This document shows positions 46,980-57,315 of a stretch of DNA of 64,000 nucleotides, piece after piece (the stretch's first letter is position 1; every line of letters starts with the position of its first letter). The stretch is taken from the NCBI GenBank assembly GCA_902518155.1, contig CABYFA010000002.1, positions 62,001-126,000 on the forward strand. Direction: 5' to 3'. This DNA is from an uncultured Pelagibacteraceae bacterium. GTDB taxonomy: Bacteria; Pseudomonadota; Alphaproteobacteria; Pelagibacterales; Pelagibacteraceae. The notes below the pieces were generated by a model. It was not told the origin of the DNA. It ran no database searches and saw nothing but the letters and a program-made list of their open reading frames with translations. The translations under genes were made by a program, and so were the position numbers.

Positions 46980-48314
46980 ATGCATATTTCTAAATCTTTT
47001 ATTCCTATTTTAAAAAATAATCCCTCAGAAGCAAAAATAAAGTCTCACCAGCTAATGTTAAGAGTTGGAATGATAAAACAATCTTCAGCAGGCATATACT
47101 CTTGGTTGCCTCTTGGTTTTAAAGTAATGAAAAAAATTGAAAGAATTGTCAGAGAAGAACAAAACAAAATAGGTGCACAAGAAATACTAATGCCCACAAT
47201 ACAATCCAGCGAGATTTGGAAAGAGAGTGGACGTTATGAGGATTATGGTGAGGAAATGTTACGAATAAAAGATCGTCAAGATCGAGAAATGCTTTACGGA
47301 CCAACAAACGAGGAATTAGTAACTGATATTTTTAGATCTTCCCTAAAATCATATAAATCATTACCTCAACTTCTTTATCATATTCAATGGAAATTTAGAG
47401 ATGAAATCAGACCAAGATTTGGAATTATGCGATGTCGGGAATTCTACATGAAGGATGCATATTCTTTTGATGTTACAGATGAAGATGCATTGTTTTCTTA
47501 TAATAAATTTTTCTTATCTTATTTAAAAACTTTTAAAAGATTAGATCTTACAGCAATTCCAATGGCAGCCGATACAGGACCAATTGGTGGAAATCTTTCT
47601 CATGAATTTATTATCCTAGCAGAAACTGGAGAGAGTAAAATTTATGCAGATAAAAGAATATTTGACTTGAATTTTGAAGGAACAAAACTTGATGTTAAAT
47701 CCCTACTTGAATTGAGAGATCAATATGAAAAATTTTACTCAGTTACTGATGATAAATTTAAAGAAGATGAGTTTAATGAAAAAGTTTCAGAGAAAAATAG
47801 ATTGAAAACGAAAGGTATAGAGGTTGGTCATATTTTTTATTTTGGAGACAAATATTCCAAACCAATGGAAGCAGCAGTCGATTTACCTGGGGGTAAAAAA
47901 GACTATGTAAAAATGGGTTCTTATGGAATAGGAGTTTCAAGATTAGTAGGAGCAATTATAGAAGCGAAATATGATGAAAAAAATGAAATCATGAAATGGC
48001 CAATTTCTGTTGCACCATATGATATTGCAATAATTCCTATGATTAATAAAAATGATACATCTGCACTCGATAAAGCAAACAAAATAAATCTTGAGTTAAA
48101 TCAAAATAATATCGATGCTATTATTGATGATACTGATGAGAACTTATCCTCAAAAATAAAAAAAATGAATTTAATTGGAGCTCCATATCAAATAATCATT
48201 GGAAAACAAACTGAAGGTGATTTATTTGAATTTAAAGAAATAAACAAAGAAACTCAAAAAATTAATTTAAAAGAAATTATTAAGATTATTAATAAACAAA
48301 AAGCTCACAATTGA
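46980..48314 (+). CDS. proS: Prolyl-tRNA synthetase
   Basis: Class II synthetase that charges tRNA-Pro, 444 residues. Motif 2 region QWKFRDEIRPRFGIMRCREF near residue 137 and motif 3 MGSYGIGVSRLVGAI near 311 are intact. It is the short alphaproteobacterial form without the large editing insertion between motifs 2 and 3, so Ala-tRNA-Pro clearance would need a separate protein. An anticodon-binding domain forms the C-terminus. Confidence 0.95.
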   Translation: MHISKSFIPILKNNPSEAKIKSHQLMLRVGMIKQSSAGIYSWLPLGFKVMKKIERIVREEQNKIGAQEILMPTIQSSEIWKESGRYEDYGEEMLRIKDRQDREMLYGPTNEELVTDIFRSSLKSYKSLPQLLYHIQWKFRDEIRPRFGIMRCREFYMKDAYSFDVTDEDALFSYNKFFLSYLKTFKRLDLTAIPMAADTGPIGGNLSHEFIILAETGESKIYADKRIFDLNFEGTKLDVKSLLELRDQYEKFYSVTDDKFKEDEFNEKVSEKNRLKTKGIEVGHIFYFGDKYSKPMEAAVDLPGGKKDYVKMGSYGIGVSRLVGAIIEAKYDEKNEIMKWPISVAPYDIAIIPMINKNDTSALDKANKINLELNQNNIDAIIDDTDENLSSKIKKMNLIGAPYQIIIGKQTEGDLFEFKEINKETQKINLKEIIKIINKQKAHN

Positions 48315-49543
48315 TTTCAACTTTAGAAAAAGAAATTACATTTAGATTTTTAAAAGCTAGAAAAAAAGATGGCTTTTTAAATGTTATATCTATCTTTTCA
48401 TTTATTGGAATAAGCCTAGGTGTTGCAGTCCTAATTATTGTGATGTCAGTAATGAATGGATTTAGATCTGAATTAATAAATAAGATAGTTGGTTTTAATG
48501 CTCATATAACTGTTGATACTTATGAAAACCAAATTCAAATTGATAAAGTAAAGAATACTAATCTCAATCTTATCGCGAGTGAAATGATATTAAGCAATTC
48601 AGGAGAAGCAATCATAATTAAAAAAGACACCTCTAAAGGTATTGTTTTGAGAGGTTATTCAAGAAAAGATTTTCCTAAACTAAAAATAATAAAAGATAAA
48701 ACATTTGTAGGGAATAAAAGTAACTTAACAGGTAACTATATTTCTCTAGGTAAAGAGTTAAGTTTCACATTGAATCTTAAACTCGGTGATGATGTATCAA
48801 TAATGTCATCATCAGGTGTAGATACAATTATTGGCAGTATTCCAAAGAAAAAATCTTTTACTATTGTTTCATTGTTTGAAAGTGGCTTAGCAGATTTCGA
48901 TAGTAATGTAGCATTTATTAATATTGATACCCTTGATGAATTTATGAATCTCTCAAAAAATGATAGAAAATTAGAAGTTTATTTAAAGGATCCTCAAAAT
49001 ATTGAAAATCAAAAAGAGATTGTTCAAAAAATATTTCCTAATGATTTTGTGTATAGTTGGGCTGATACTAATAGCTCTTTATTCTCAGCTTTAAAAGTAG
49101 AACGAAATGTAATGTTTATCATATTATCTCTTATAATTATTGTTGCTGCTTTTAATATTATTTCAGGCTTGACGATATTGGTAAAAAATAAAACTAGAGA
49201 TATTGCTATTTTAAAATCTATTGGTGTATTGAATAAATCTATTATAAAGATATTCTTTTTAGTTGGGGTAATAATAGGTACATCTGCTACATTGTTTGGA
49301 ATAATATTAGGAGTTATATTTTCTATGTATGTAGAAAATGTTAGAAAATTTCTTAGTGATGTTTTTAATATAAGTTTATTTCCTGAAGAAATATATTTTT
49401 TAAGTACAATGCCGTCTGAAATAAACCCGTCCTCTATTTTTATTATTTCATTGTGTTCAATTTTTATAACGATAATTGTATCCATATTTCCAGCTATGAA
49501 GGCGGCCAAATTAGATCCAATAAAAGCATTAAAATATGAGTAA
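48311..49543 (+). CDS. lolC: Lipoprotein-releasing system permease, LolC/LolE type
   Basis: Inner membrane subunit of the LolCD(E) ABC exporter that moves lipoproteins toward the outer membrane; 410 residues. The first span follows ITFRFLKARKKDGFLNVISI, a large periplasmic domain occupies about residues 50-265, and three spans form the C-terminal MacB-like FtsX domain. The start is TTG 48311, which overlaps the proS stop (TTGA). Single lolC/E gene, as in many alphaproteobacteria. Confidence 0.92.
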   Translation: MISTLEKEITFRFLKARKKDGFLNVISIFSFIGISLGVAVLIIVMSVMNGFRSELINKIVGFNAHITVDTYENQIQIDKVKNTNLNLIASEMILSNSGEAIIIKKDTSKGIVLRGYSRKDFPKLKIIKDKTFVGNKSNLTGNYISLGKELSFTLNLKLGDDVSIMSSSGVDTIIGSIPKKKSFTIVSLFESGLADFDSNVAFINIDTLDEFMNLSKNDRKLEVYLKDPQNIENQKEIVQKIFPNDFVYSWADTNSSLFSALKVERNVMFIILSLIIIVAAFNIISGLTILVKNKTRDIAILKSIGVLNKSIIKIFFLVGVIIGTSATLFGIILGVIFSMYVENVRKFLSDVFNISLFPEEIYFLSTMPSEINPSSIFIISLCSIFITIIVSIFPAMKAAKLDPIKALKYE

Positions 49544-50213
49544 TTTAATTCAGCTATCAAAGATTTATAAAAGCTTTTTAAGTTTAAAAAGGATAAATGT
49601 TTTAAAAAAAATTTCATATAAATTTAAGTCTGGAAAAATTTATTCTCTAATGGGACCCTCAGGCTCAGGTAAATCAACTTTATTAAATTTATTGTCCTTA
49701 ATAGATCGACCTAGTTCAGGATCTATAATTATTGATAATAAAAAGATTGACCCAAACAATTCCCAAAAAAATGATCTACTAAGAGCTAATAAAATTGGGA
49801 TCATCTATCAACAAGATAATCTTCTGTCAGATTTCACAGCAATTGAAAACTTAACCTTAGCTAGTTTAGCAAGTGGTAAAAATAAAGAAGACGCTTCAAA
49901 TATATCAAAGATGATGCTCAAAAAAGTTGGTCTAGCAAAAAGATTAAATCACTACCCCTCACAATTATCTGGAGGTGAAAAACAAAGGGTATCGATTGCA
50001 AGAGCTTTGATAAACAATCCGCAAATTATTCTTGCAGATGAGCCAACTGGAAGTTTAGATATTGAGACTGCAAAAGGAATTTTTGAGCTTTTAAAAAAAC
50101 AGATAAAGCCTGATAGAATAATAATATTTGCAACTCATAATAGATTCTTTGCTAATAAGTCGGATTGCTTATTGGAAATAGTTGATGGTAATATAAATAC
50201 TATAAATGGCTGA
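49536..50213 (+). CDS. lolD: Lipoprotein-releasing system ATP-binding protein
   Basis: ABC ATPase partner of LolC, 225 residues. Walker A GPSGSGKST near residue 42, Q-loop YQQDN, signature LSGGEKQRVSIARAL near 147 and Walker B IILADEPTGSLD are all present. Overlaps lolC by eight bases and dnaE by eight. Confidence 0.95.
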   Translation: MSNLIQLSKIYKSFLSLKRINVLKKISYKFKSGKIYSLMGPSGSGKSTLLNLLSLIDRPSSGSIIIDNKKIDPNNSQKNDLLRANKIGIIYQQDNLLSDFTAIENLTLASLASGKNKEDASNISKMMLKKVGLAKRLNHYPSQLSGGEKQRVSIARALINNPQIILADEPTGSLDIETAKGIFELLKKQIKPDRIIIFATHNRFFANKSDCLLEIVDGNINTING

Positions 50214-53200
50214 GTCTCAAATTCAAAATTTCAATCATCTTAAAATACACTCTCAATTTTCAATCTGTGAAGGAGCAATTAAAATTGATGATTTAAAAGA
50301 AATATCTAAAGAAAAAAAAATTAAATCTCTAGCTTTATGTGATACATCGAATTTATGTGGTGCCCTAGAATTTGCAGAAAAAATATCTAGAGTTGGAACT
50401 CAACCAATTATTGGCACTCAGATAAATTTTAAATTAGGTGATACTATTGGTTTATTACCATTATTCGCATTGAATGAGATTGGATATAAAAGAATAATTG
50501 AATTGTCTTCATTATCATATCTTAATAATGATGGAACTTTTGAGCCACATTTAAATTTTGAAGAATTGTTAGTGAATAATGAGGGAGTTGCTATTTTTTC
50601 AGGAACAATAAATGGGTTAGTTGGTCAATTATTCAATAAAGGAAAATTTTCAGAAATTGAAAAATTATACTTTAAACTAAAACAAAAATATGGTGATAAA
50701 TTTTATATAGAAATTCAACGTCATGGAGATCAAAATGAAATTTCATTTGAAAAGTTTAATCTATCACAGTCTTTAAATTTAGAAATATCAATAATAGCCA
50801 CTAATGAAGTTTTTTACTCAAACAAAGACATGTATGAGGCTCATGATGCATTGATTTGTATTAAAAACAAAACTTACGTAAATGAGAAAAATAGGATTAA
50901 ATACTCAAATCAACACTATCTAAAAGATAATTCTGAGATGTCAGAATTATTTTCTGATTTACCTGAAGCGTTAGAAAATAATTATAATTTCCCGTATCGT
51001 TGTAACTTTCGACCACATTTTTCAAAACCTATATTACCTGATATTAGTTCAAATAAAGGTGGAAATGCCGATGAGATATTAAAAAAAAATTCTTTAGATG
51101 GATTAAAAGAAAAATTCAAAAATATTTTTAATATAAAGAGTAAGGATCTTTCAAAAAATGAAAAATTTTTACTTTATAAAGATAGATTAGATCATGAACT
51201 AAATATTATTATACAAATGAAATATTCCAGTTATTTCTTAATCGTTTCTGATTATATTATATGGGCAAAAAAAAATGATATACCAGTAGGGCCTGGAAGG
51301 GGATCTGGTGCGGGTTCTTTAGTAGCATGGTGTCTTTTAATAACAGATGTTGACCCAATAAAATTTAATCTTATTTTTGAAAGATTTTTAAATCCCGATC
51401 GTATTTCAATGCCAGACTTTGATATAGATTTTTGTGAGGAGAAAAGAGACCTGGTTTTTGAATATTTGACTGAAAAGTATAAGGATAGTGTTGCTCATAT
51501 AATTACTTTTGGAAAATTAAAAGCTAGAATGGTTATTAGAGATGTGGGAAGAGTATTAGGGTTATCCTATGGTTTTGTTGATAGTATATCCAAAATGATA
51601 CCTTTTGATCCATCAAGACCTCAAAATTTAACAGAATGTATTGCTGGAGAGCCAAGACTTCAAAAATTAATTAAAGATGATCCAAGAGTTAAAAAACTTA
51701 CAGAGCTCTCTTTAAAGTTGGAGGGGTTGAACAGAAATGTTGCAACTCATGCAGCGGGTGTTGTTATAGCTGATAGAAAACTAAAGGAAGTTGTTCCTTT
51801 ATATAAAGATGCATCGACAGATCTATTACTTCCTTCAACTCAATTTGATATGTACTCTGCTGAGGATGCTGGTTTAATTAAATTCGATTTTTTAGGACTA
51901 AAAACATTAACAGTTATTAATAAAACTCAAAAATTAATAAAAAAAAAAGAGAAAGATTTTAATATTGAGAATATTAATTACGAAGATAAGAAAGTTTTTG
52001 AAATGTTATCTTCAGGTAATACAGTTGGGTTATTTCAAATTGAAAGTTCTGGAATGAGAGAAGCGTTAACTCATATGAAACCTAATCATATTGAAGACAT
52101 AATTGCATTAGTTGCTTTGTATAGACCAGGTCCAATGAGCAATATCCCCACTTATAATGACTGTAAGCATGGTAAACAAGAACCAGATTATTTACACCCT
52201 TTATTAGAAGATATTTTGAAACCAACCTACGGCGTAATTATATATCAAGAACAAGTAATGCAAATTGCACAAAAATTGTCAAGTTTTACCGCTGGTCAGG
52301 CAGATATTTTAAGAAGAGCGATGGGAAAGAAAAAAAGATCTGAGCTTGAAAAACAAAAACAAAATTTTATTGCAGGGGCTGTTAAGAATGGAATTAGCAA
52401 AGACGTGGCAGCTGGGATTTTTTTAAAAATAGAACCATTTGCGGAATATGGATTTAATAAAAGTCATGCTGCTGCATATGGCATTATATCTTATCAAACA
52501 GCATATTTGAAAACTTATTATCCAAAAGAATTTATTGCTGCATCGATGAGTATGGATATATCTAATCAAAATAAACTTAGTGAATTTTATGAAGAGCTTA
52601 AAAGATTGAATATTGAAATTATTAGACCAGATATAAACCAATGTTTTGCAGATTTTAGAACCGAAAACGGAAAATTTTATTATGCTTTAGGTGGTATTAA
52701 AGCTGTTGGATATGAGGCTGTTTCCAATATTGTTCAAGAAAGAATAAGCAAAGGCCCATTTAAATCCATTAAAGACTTTTTAAATCGTGTAAGTCCAAAA
52801 GATATTAACAAATTACAATTAGAAGGACTTGTCAAAGCAGGCGCCTTTGATAATTTAAATATTAATCGACAATCTTTATTTAATTCCATCCCCAATTTTA
52901 TTACAAAATCAAAAAACATTTTTGAAAATAAATCTGTCAATCAAATAGATTTATTTGGTGAAAATGCTAATGAAGAAGACGAGTTAATTAACAATATTGA
53001 TGACTGGAAGTTTGAGGAAAGATTATCCAAAGAGTTTGAAGCGGTTGGTTTTTTTATTTCAGATCATCCATTAAATCAGTTTAAAGATGTTTTTGATGAT
53101 TATAATATTTATGATTATCAAAAATTTAATAGCCAAGATGATCTAAAAGAGTCAAATGTGGCTGCAACACTCCTTAAAATACAAGAGAGAAAAACTGCAA

Positions 53201-53622
53201 AAGGTAATCCTTATGCAGTTTTAAAGCTAACTGATTTATCTAGTGTTTTTGAGTTGTTTATTTTTTCAGATACATTGGAATTAAATCGAGAAATTTTAAA
53301 AGAGGGAAATTCTTTTATTTTGACTTTGTTTAAATCTTTATCAGACTCAGAAAATAGATTCAAAAGATTAAATGTTCAAAAAATTGTTTCTTTAAAAGAT
53401 TTGTTAAACAGACCAATTCAAGAAGTAACATTTAATTTAAAATCGACAAAAGAACTAGATGAGATATCAAAATATTTGCCTAAACAAGGAAACACATTGA
53501 TAAAGATTAATATTAGTGACAATAAAAATGATTTAAAGTTCCACTTAAAAAACAAGAGAAATATTGACAGAAAAACTATAAATATTTTAAGAAATAAGGA
53601 AATTTCAGCAATAATTGGATAA
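50206..53622 (+). CDS. dnaE: DNA polymerase III alpha subunit
   Basis: Replicative polymerase catalytic subunit, 1138 residues. The PHP domain starts FNHLKIHSQFSICEGA; the polymerase core has GPGRGSGAGSLVAWCL near residue 365 and the catalytic MPDFDIDFCEEKRD near 403, followed by the fingers and the C-terminal OB fold. The PHP His/Asp set looks incomplete (HSQFS for HSxYS), as in non-nuclease DnaE. It follows lolCD as in other alphaproteobacteria. Confidence 0.96.
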   Translation: MAESQIQNFNHLKIHSQFSICEGAIKIDDLKEISKEKKIKSLALCDTSNLCGALEFAEKISRVGTQPIIGTQINFKLGDTIGLLPLFALNEIGYKRIIELSSLSYLNNDGTFEPHLNFEELLVNNEGVAIFSGTINGLVGQLFNKGKFSEIEKLYFKLKQKYGDKFYIEIQRHGDQNEISFEKFNLSQSLNLEISIIATNEVFYSNKDMYEAHDALICIKNKTYVNEKNRIKYSNQHYLKDNSEMSELFSDLPEALENNYNFPYRCNFRPHFSKPILPDISSNKGGNADEILKKNSLDGLKEKFKNIFNIKSKDLSKNEKFLLYKDRLDHELNIIIQMKYSSYFLIVSDYIIWAKKNDIPVGPGRGSGAGSLVAWCLLITDVDPIKFNLIFERFLNPDRISMPDFDIDFCEEKRDLVFEYLTEKYKDSVAHIITFGKLKARMVIRDVGRVLGLSYGFVDSISKMIPFDPSRPQNLTECIAGEPRLQKLIKDDPRVKKLTELSLKLEGLNRNVATHAAGVVIADRKLKEVVPLYKDASTDLLLPSTQFDMYSAEDAGLIKFDFLGLKTLTVINKTQKLIKKKEKDFNIENINYEDKKVFEMLSSGNTVGLFQIESSGMREALTHMKPNHIEDIIALVALYRPGPMSNIPTYNDCKHGKQEPDYLHPLLEDILKPTYGVIIYQEQVMQIAQKLSSFTAGQADILRRAMGKKKRSELEKQKQNFIAGAVKNGISKDVAAGIFLKIEPFAEYGFNKSHAAAYGIISYQTAYLKTYYPKEFIAASMSMDISNQNKLSEFYEELKRLNIEIIRPDINQCFADFRTENGKFYYALGGIKAVGYEAVSNIVQERISKGPFKSIKDFLNRVSPKDINKLQLEGLVKAGAFDNLNINRQSLFNSIPNFITKSKNIFENKSVNQIDLFGENANEEDELINNIDDWKFEERLSKEFEAVGFFISDHPLNQFKDVFDDYNIYDYQKFNSQDDLKESNVAATLLKIQERKTAKGNPYAVLKLTDLSSVFELFIFSDTLELNREILKEGNSFILTLFKSLSDSENRFKRLNVQKIVSLKDLLNRPIQEVTFNLKSTKELDEISKYLPKQGNTLIKINISDNKNDLKFHLKNKRNIDRKTINILRNKEISAIIG

Positions 53623-53683
53623 TTAAGACTTGTCTAATTCAAAATTTCTTTGTAAATAATTCTCAATTTTAAATTAACACGCA

Positions 53684-53746
53684 CACAGTTTGTTGGTTTT
53701 AAACCTCCGGTCCTTAATTGGAAATAACTGTGGTGGCTTAACCGGG
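53684..53746 (+). promoter_or_regulatory. Probable pseudoknot leader RNA controlling rpsB
   Basis: Two interleaved stems are visible: CACAGTT (53684-53690) with AACTGTG (53726-53732), seven perfect pairs, and TCCGGT (53706-53711) with ACCGGG (53741-53746), six pairs with one G-U. The order arm1, arm2, arm1', arm2' is a pseudoknot. A small hairpin GGTT-TTA-AACC (53695-53705) sits inside. The last arm contains the GGGA of the ribosome binding site, seven bases before the rpsB ATG, so folding would block translation, as expected for feedback by protein S2. Confidence 0.75.
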
Positions 53747-53753
53747 AAAAAAT

Positions 53754-54569
53754 ATGAAGATACCAAATGTTACTATTCAACAATTATTAGAGGCAGGAGT
53801 TCATCTTGGTCACAAGACTTTAAGATGGAATCCAAAAATGAAGAAATATATATTTGGAAAAAGAGATAGTATTCACATTATCGACCTTACCCAAACTTTA
53901 GAATTAACTAAAATTGCTTTAGAAAAAGTTTACGAAACTATTTCAAACAATGGAAAAATCTTATTTGTATCAACTAAAAAACAAGCTTCCGAGGCAATTG
54001 CAGAAGTAGCTAAAGAAACAGATCAATATTTTGTTAATTATAGATGGTTAGGTGGTATGCTCACAAATTGGGGTACCATTTCAAATTCTATTAAAAAACT
54101 AAAAAAATTAGAGATAGATTTAGTTGCTGAGAATAGAGGATTTACAAAAAAAGAGCTTTTAAAAATGAGTGTGAAAAAAGATAAATTACAAAGATCACTT
54201 GGAGGAATTGCTGAGATGAAAAAAGTTCCTGATTTAGTATTTATTATAGATACAAATTATGAGTCGCTTGCAATTCAAGAGTCAGTAAAATTAGGAATTC
54301 CAATAATTGCAATATTAGATAGCAACTCAAATCCTGATGGAATCGATTTTCCAATACCTGGCAATGATGATGCTAGAAGATCAATAGATTTATATTGTAA
54401 TCTTATTAAAGAAACAATCGTAGCTGCTAAAAAAGCTGCACCTATAATTGAAACAAAAAAGGATTTAGAGAAAAAAGAAAAAGTTGATAAATCTAAAACT
54501 GTTGCTGAAACAGATAGAGAAAAGTTAGAAAAAAAATTCTTAAAAAAAAAGTCTGAAAAACTAAATTAA
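53754..54569 (+). CDS. rpsB: 30S ribosomal protein S2
   Basis: Small-subunit protein uS2, 271 residues. Recognised from [19 protein letters not shown] near the N-terminus, [16 protein letters not shown] near residue 90 and the [20 protein letters not shown] block near 180. The C-terminal 45 residues are a Lys/Glu-rich tail. It follows a probable autoregulatory leader and precedes tsf with no gap. Confidence 0.97.
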   Translation: MKIPNVTIQQLLEAGVHLGHKTLRWNPKMKKYIFGKRDSIHIIDLTQTLELTKIALEKVYETISNNGKILFVSTKKQASEAIAEVAKETDQYFVNYRWLGGMLTNWGTISNSIKKLKKLEIDLVAENRGFTKKELLKMSVKKDKLQRSLGGIAEMKKVPDLVFIIDTNYESLAIQESVKLGIPIIAILDSNSNPDGIDFPIPGNDDARRSIDLYCNLIKETIVAAKKAAPIIETKKDLEKKEKVDKSKTVAETDREKLEKKFLKKKSEKLN

Positions 54570-55421
54570 ATGAGCGATATAGAAAAAGTAAAAAAACTTA
54601 GAGAGGCAACAGGTGCAGGATTTAAAGATTGTAATTTAGCAATTAAAGAATCTGGAGGTGATTTAAACAAAGCTGTTGAAATTCTAAGAGTAAAAGGAAT
54701 TTCAAAAGCCTCTAAAAAAATGTCAAGAGATGCAAAAGAAGGAGTTGTTGCGATTAGTGGAGATCAAAATAAAACATCAATTATTGAGGTAAATTGTGAA
54801 ACAGATTTTGTAGCTAAAAATGATGATTTTATAAATTTTGTAAAAGAATTAAGCGAAATAAACAATCAAAATAATTCAGATGTTGAAAAATTAAAAAAAT
54901 CTAAAATGAAAAATGATATTACTGTTGAAGAAAATTTAGTTGCTTTAATTGCTAAGATTGGAGAAAAAATTACAATTGGTAAAACAAAAACAATTTCAAA
55001 TTCTTCCTCAGTAAATTATCAATATTTACATACTGTGGTTAAGGATAACTTGGCTAAATTAGCTGTGATTGTATCATTAGAAACTAAAGATAACTCTGAA
55101 ACTGTAAAAACATTTGGAAAACAATTATCAATGCATATAGCAGCATCAAACCCTTTAGCTTTAGAATCTAAATTAATTGATAAAGCCATCATAGACAAAG
55201 AGCAGGAATTAATTACAGAGGAACTTAAAAATTCAGGAAAACCAGAAGAGATTGCGAAAAAAATTAGTTTAGGTAAAATGAATAAATTTAAAGAGGAAAA
55301 TGCTCTTTTAACACAAGCTTGGGTTATGGAACCAAAAAAAAAAGTTCAAGATGTTTTAAAGGAACTTGCTATCAATGATTTAAAGATCAAGGAGTTTAGC
55401 AGAATTAAAATAGGGGAATAA
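54570..55421 (+). CDS. tsf: Elongation factor Ts
   Basis: Nucleotide exchange factor for EF-Tu, 283 residues. The UBA-like N-terminus [19 protein letters not shown] and the EF-Tu-contacting [15 protein letters not shown] block near residue 73 are intact; the coiled-coil and C-terminal domains follow. It is directly followed by frr; pyrH, which often lies between them, is absent. Confidence 0.97.
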   Translation: MSDIEKVKKLREATGAGFKDCNLAIKESGGDLNKAVEILRVKGISKASKKMSRDAKEGVVAISGDQNKTSIIEVNCETDFVAKNDDFINFVKELSEINNQNNSDVEKLKKSKMKNDITVEENLVALIAKIGEKITIGKTKTISNSSSVNYQYLHTVVKDNLAKLAVIVSLETKDNSETVKTFGKQLSMHIAASNPLALESKLIDKAIIDKEQELITEELKNSGKPEEIAKKISLGKMNKFKEENALLTQAWVMEPKKKVQDVLKELAINDLKIKEFSRIKIGE

Positions 55422-55973
55422 ATGTTTGATGAAAAATCACATAGCCTCAAAATGGATAAATCTATAGAAGCTTTTTCAAAAGAATTATCATCATTAAGAA
55501 CTGGTCGAGCAAATGCTGCAATGTTAGATATTGTTAGAGTGGATGTGTATGGACAGCAAATGCCAATTAATCAAATTGGTAGTATAACAACACCAGAACC
55601 GAGAATGATAAATGTACAAGTTTGGGATCAAAACAATGTTCCTTTAGTTGATGCAGCTATAAAAAAATCTGAACTAGGACTAAATCCGCAAATTGATGGT
55701 CAATTAATTCGATTGCCAATACCTGAACTTAATGAGGAAAGAAGAAACGAGTTAAAAAAATTAATTAAATCTATTGGTGAAAAATGCAAAATTTCTATTC
55801 GAAATATCCGAAGAGACGCAAATGAAGAACTTAAGAAACTTTTAAAATCTAAAGAAATTGGTGAAGATGAGGAAAAATCTTTTGAAAAAAATGTTCAAAA
55901 CATCACTGATAAACACATTCAAATTGTTGATGAAAAAGTTTCTTTGAAAGAAAAAGAAATAATGACCATATGA
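55422..55973 (+). CDS. frr: Ribosome recycling factor
   Basis: Splits post-termination ribosomes with EF-G, 183 residues, normal length. Signature blocks ELSSLRTGRANAAMLD near residue 25 and the C-terminal helix with NIRRDANEELKKL near 127. It begins on the base after tsf, and its end overlaps uppS by four bases. Confidence 0.97.
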   Translation: MFDEKSHSLKMDKSIEAFSKELSSLRTGRANAAMLDIVRVDVYGQQMPINQIGSITTPEPRMINVQVWDQNNVPLVDAAIKKSELGLNPQIDGQLIRLPIPELNEERRNELKKLIKSIGEKCKISIRNIRRDANEELKKLLKSKEIGEDEEKSFEKNVQNITDKHIQIVDEKVSLKEKEIMTI

Positions 55974-56644
55974 ACCCTTTAAATCATGTAGCCATTATCA
56001 TGGATGGTAATGGAAGATGGGGTTTAAAATACAGAAATTCTAGAAATGTAGGACATAAAGAAGGTTTAAAAACAGTTGAAATAATAATTAAATCTTCAAT
56101 TAAAAATAAAATTAAGTTTCTAACACTATATGCTTTTTCAACTGAGAATTGGAAAAGACCAAAAAAAGAAATCAATTATCTTTTTAAATTATTAGAAAAT
56201 TTTTTATCAAAAAAACTTGATGATATTCACAAGCAAAATATTAAGATTAAAATTTTAGGGCATAAAAAATTTTCAAAAAAATTGAATTTTCTTTTAAATT
56301 TTGCAGAAAAAAAAACAATAAAAAATTCAAAATTACAAATTAACTTGGCGTTAAATTATGGCTCAAAATCAGAAATTATAAATGCCTTTAAAAAAATTAA
56401 AAAAAATAAGATTAAGATTAATGAGAAAAACTTAGAAAAAAATCTTCAAACTAACAATATCCCAGATCCAGATATATTAATTAGAACTGGAAATACGAAA
56501 AGATTGAGCAATTTTTTATTATGGCAACTAGCTTACGCAGAGATTTTTTTTGAAAAAAAATTATGGCCAGCATTTTCTGAAAAAGATTACATAAAAATTA
56601 TTAAAGAATATAGGAATGTTAAAAGAAATTTTGGAAGAATATGA
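55970..56644 (+). CDS. uppS: Isoprenyl transferase (undecaprenyl diphosphate synthase)
   Basis: Cis-prenyltransferase making the C55 carrier lipid for cell-wall and LPS synthesis, 224 residues. The catalytic Asp lies in AIIMDGNGRWG near residue 12, followed by GHKEGLKTVE and LTLYAFSTENWKRPK; the C-terminal PDILIRTGNTKRLSNFLLWQ block binds diphosphate. Overlaps both neighbours by four bases. Confidence 0.96.
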   Translation: MNPLNHVAIIMDGNGRWGLKYRNSRNVGHKEGLKTVEIIIKSSIKNKIKFLTLYAFSTENWKRPKKEINYLFKLLENFLSKKLDDIHKQNIKIKILGHKKFSKKLNFLLNFAEKKTIKNSKLQINLALNYGSKSEIINAFKKIKKNKIKINEKNLEKNLQTNNIPDPDILIRTGNTKRLSNFLLWQLAYAEIFFEKKLWPAFSEKDYIKIIKEYRNVKRNFGRI

Positions 56645-57315
56645 TTAACAAAGAATTACAAAGAAGAATTTTGAGTTCAATTATTTTGGTACCAGTAACA
56701 ATTTTTTTTATTATTCAGGGATCTTTTACTTTCATATTTTTTTTGAGTTTAATTTTTTTGGTAACAAGTTTGGAATGGTTTAAAATGACAAAAAATAAAG
56801 ATTTACTCAGAATTTTTGGATTATTTTTTTTATTTTTTTCTTTTTTTTCTACAGTCTATATAAGACAATACATTGGTTTAAATTTTTTCTTATTTTTAAT
56901 TATAGTTTGTATATTTACTGATACTGGTGGTTATATCTTCGGTAAAGTGCTCAAGGGACCTAGATTAACTAAGATAAGTCCAAAAAAAACATATTCAGGA
57001 GTTTTTGGAAGTTTTTTTATCTCTTTATTATCTGGGTTAATTTATGTTAAATATTTGGGACAAAAAAGTAAAATTCTTTTAGAAACAGACCTCTTATTTA
57101 TAATTTTGCTAATTTTGTTTATCTCATTAGTAAGCCAAATTGGAGATTTGATCATTTCCTATTTCAAAAGAAAAGCTAAATTAAAAGATACTGGAAAAAT
57201 TATACCAGGCCATGGAGGTTTTTTGGATAGAATTGATGGCATAATTTTCGTAATGCCAATCGCTTATCTCTGTGTATTACCTATTTTAATTAATAAATTA
57301 AATCTTATTAAATAA
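56641..57315 (+). CDS. cdsA: Phosphatidate cytidylyltransferase
   Basis: CDP-diacylglycerol synthase of the inner membrane, 224 residues, at the short end of the family, with six to seven spans. The C-terminal signature is seen as SYFKRKAKLKDTGKIIPGHG followed by GFLDRIDGI (about 178-206). The Phe- and Ile-rich N-terminal half is unusually hydrophobic. It shares its last base with dxr. Confidence 0.93.
   Translation: MINKELQRRILSSIILVPVTIFFIIQGSFTFIFFLSLIFLVTSLEWFKMTKNKDLLRIFGLFFLFFSFFSTVYIRQYIGLNFFLFLIIVCIFTDTGGYIFGKVLKGPRLTKISPKKTYSGVFGSFFISLLSGLIYVKYLGQKSKILLETDLLFIILLILFISLVSQIGDLIISYFKRKAKLKDTGKIIPGHGGFLDRIDGIIFVMPIAYLCVLPILINKLNLIK

Noticed and set aside
49024-49617. 197-aa minus-strand ORF opposite lolC/lolD
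   Set aside because: It lies antisense to strongly recognised lolC and lolD sequence, has no family features, and is an AT-rich shadow frame.
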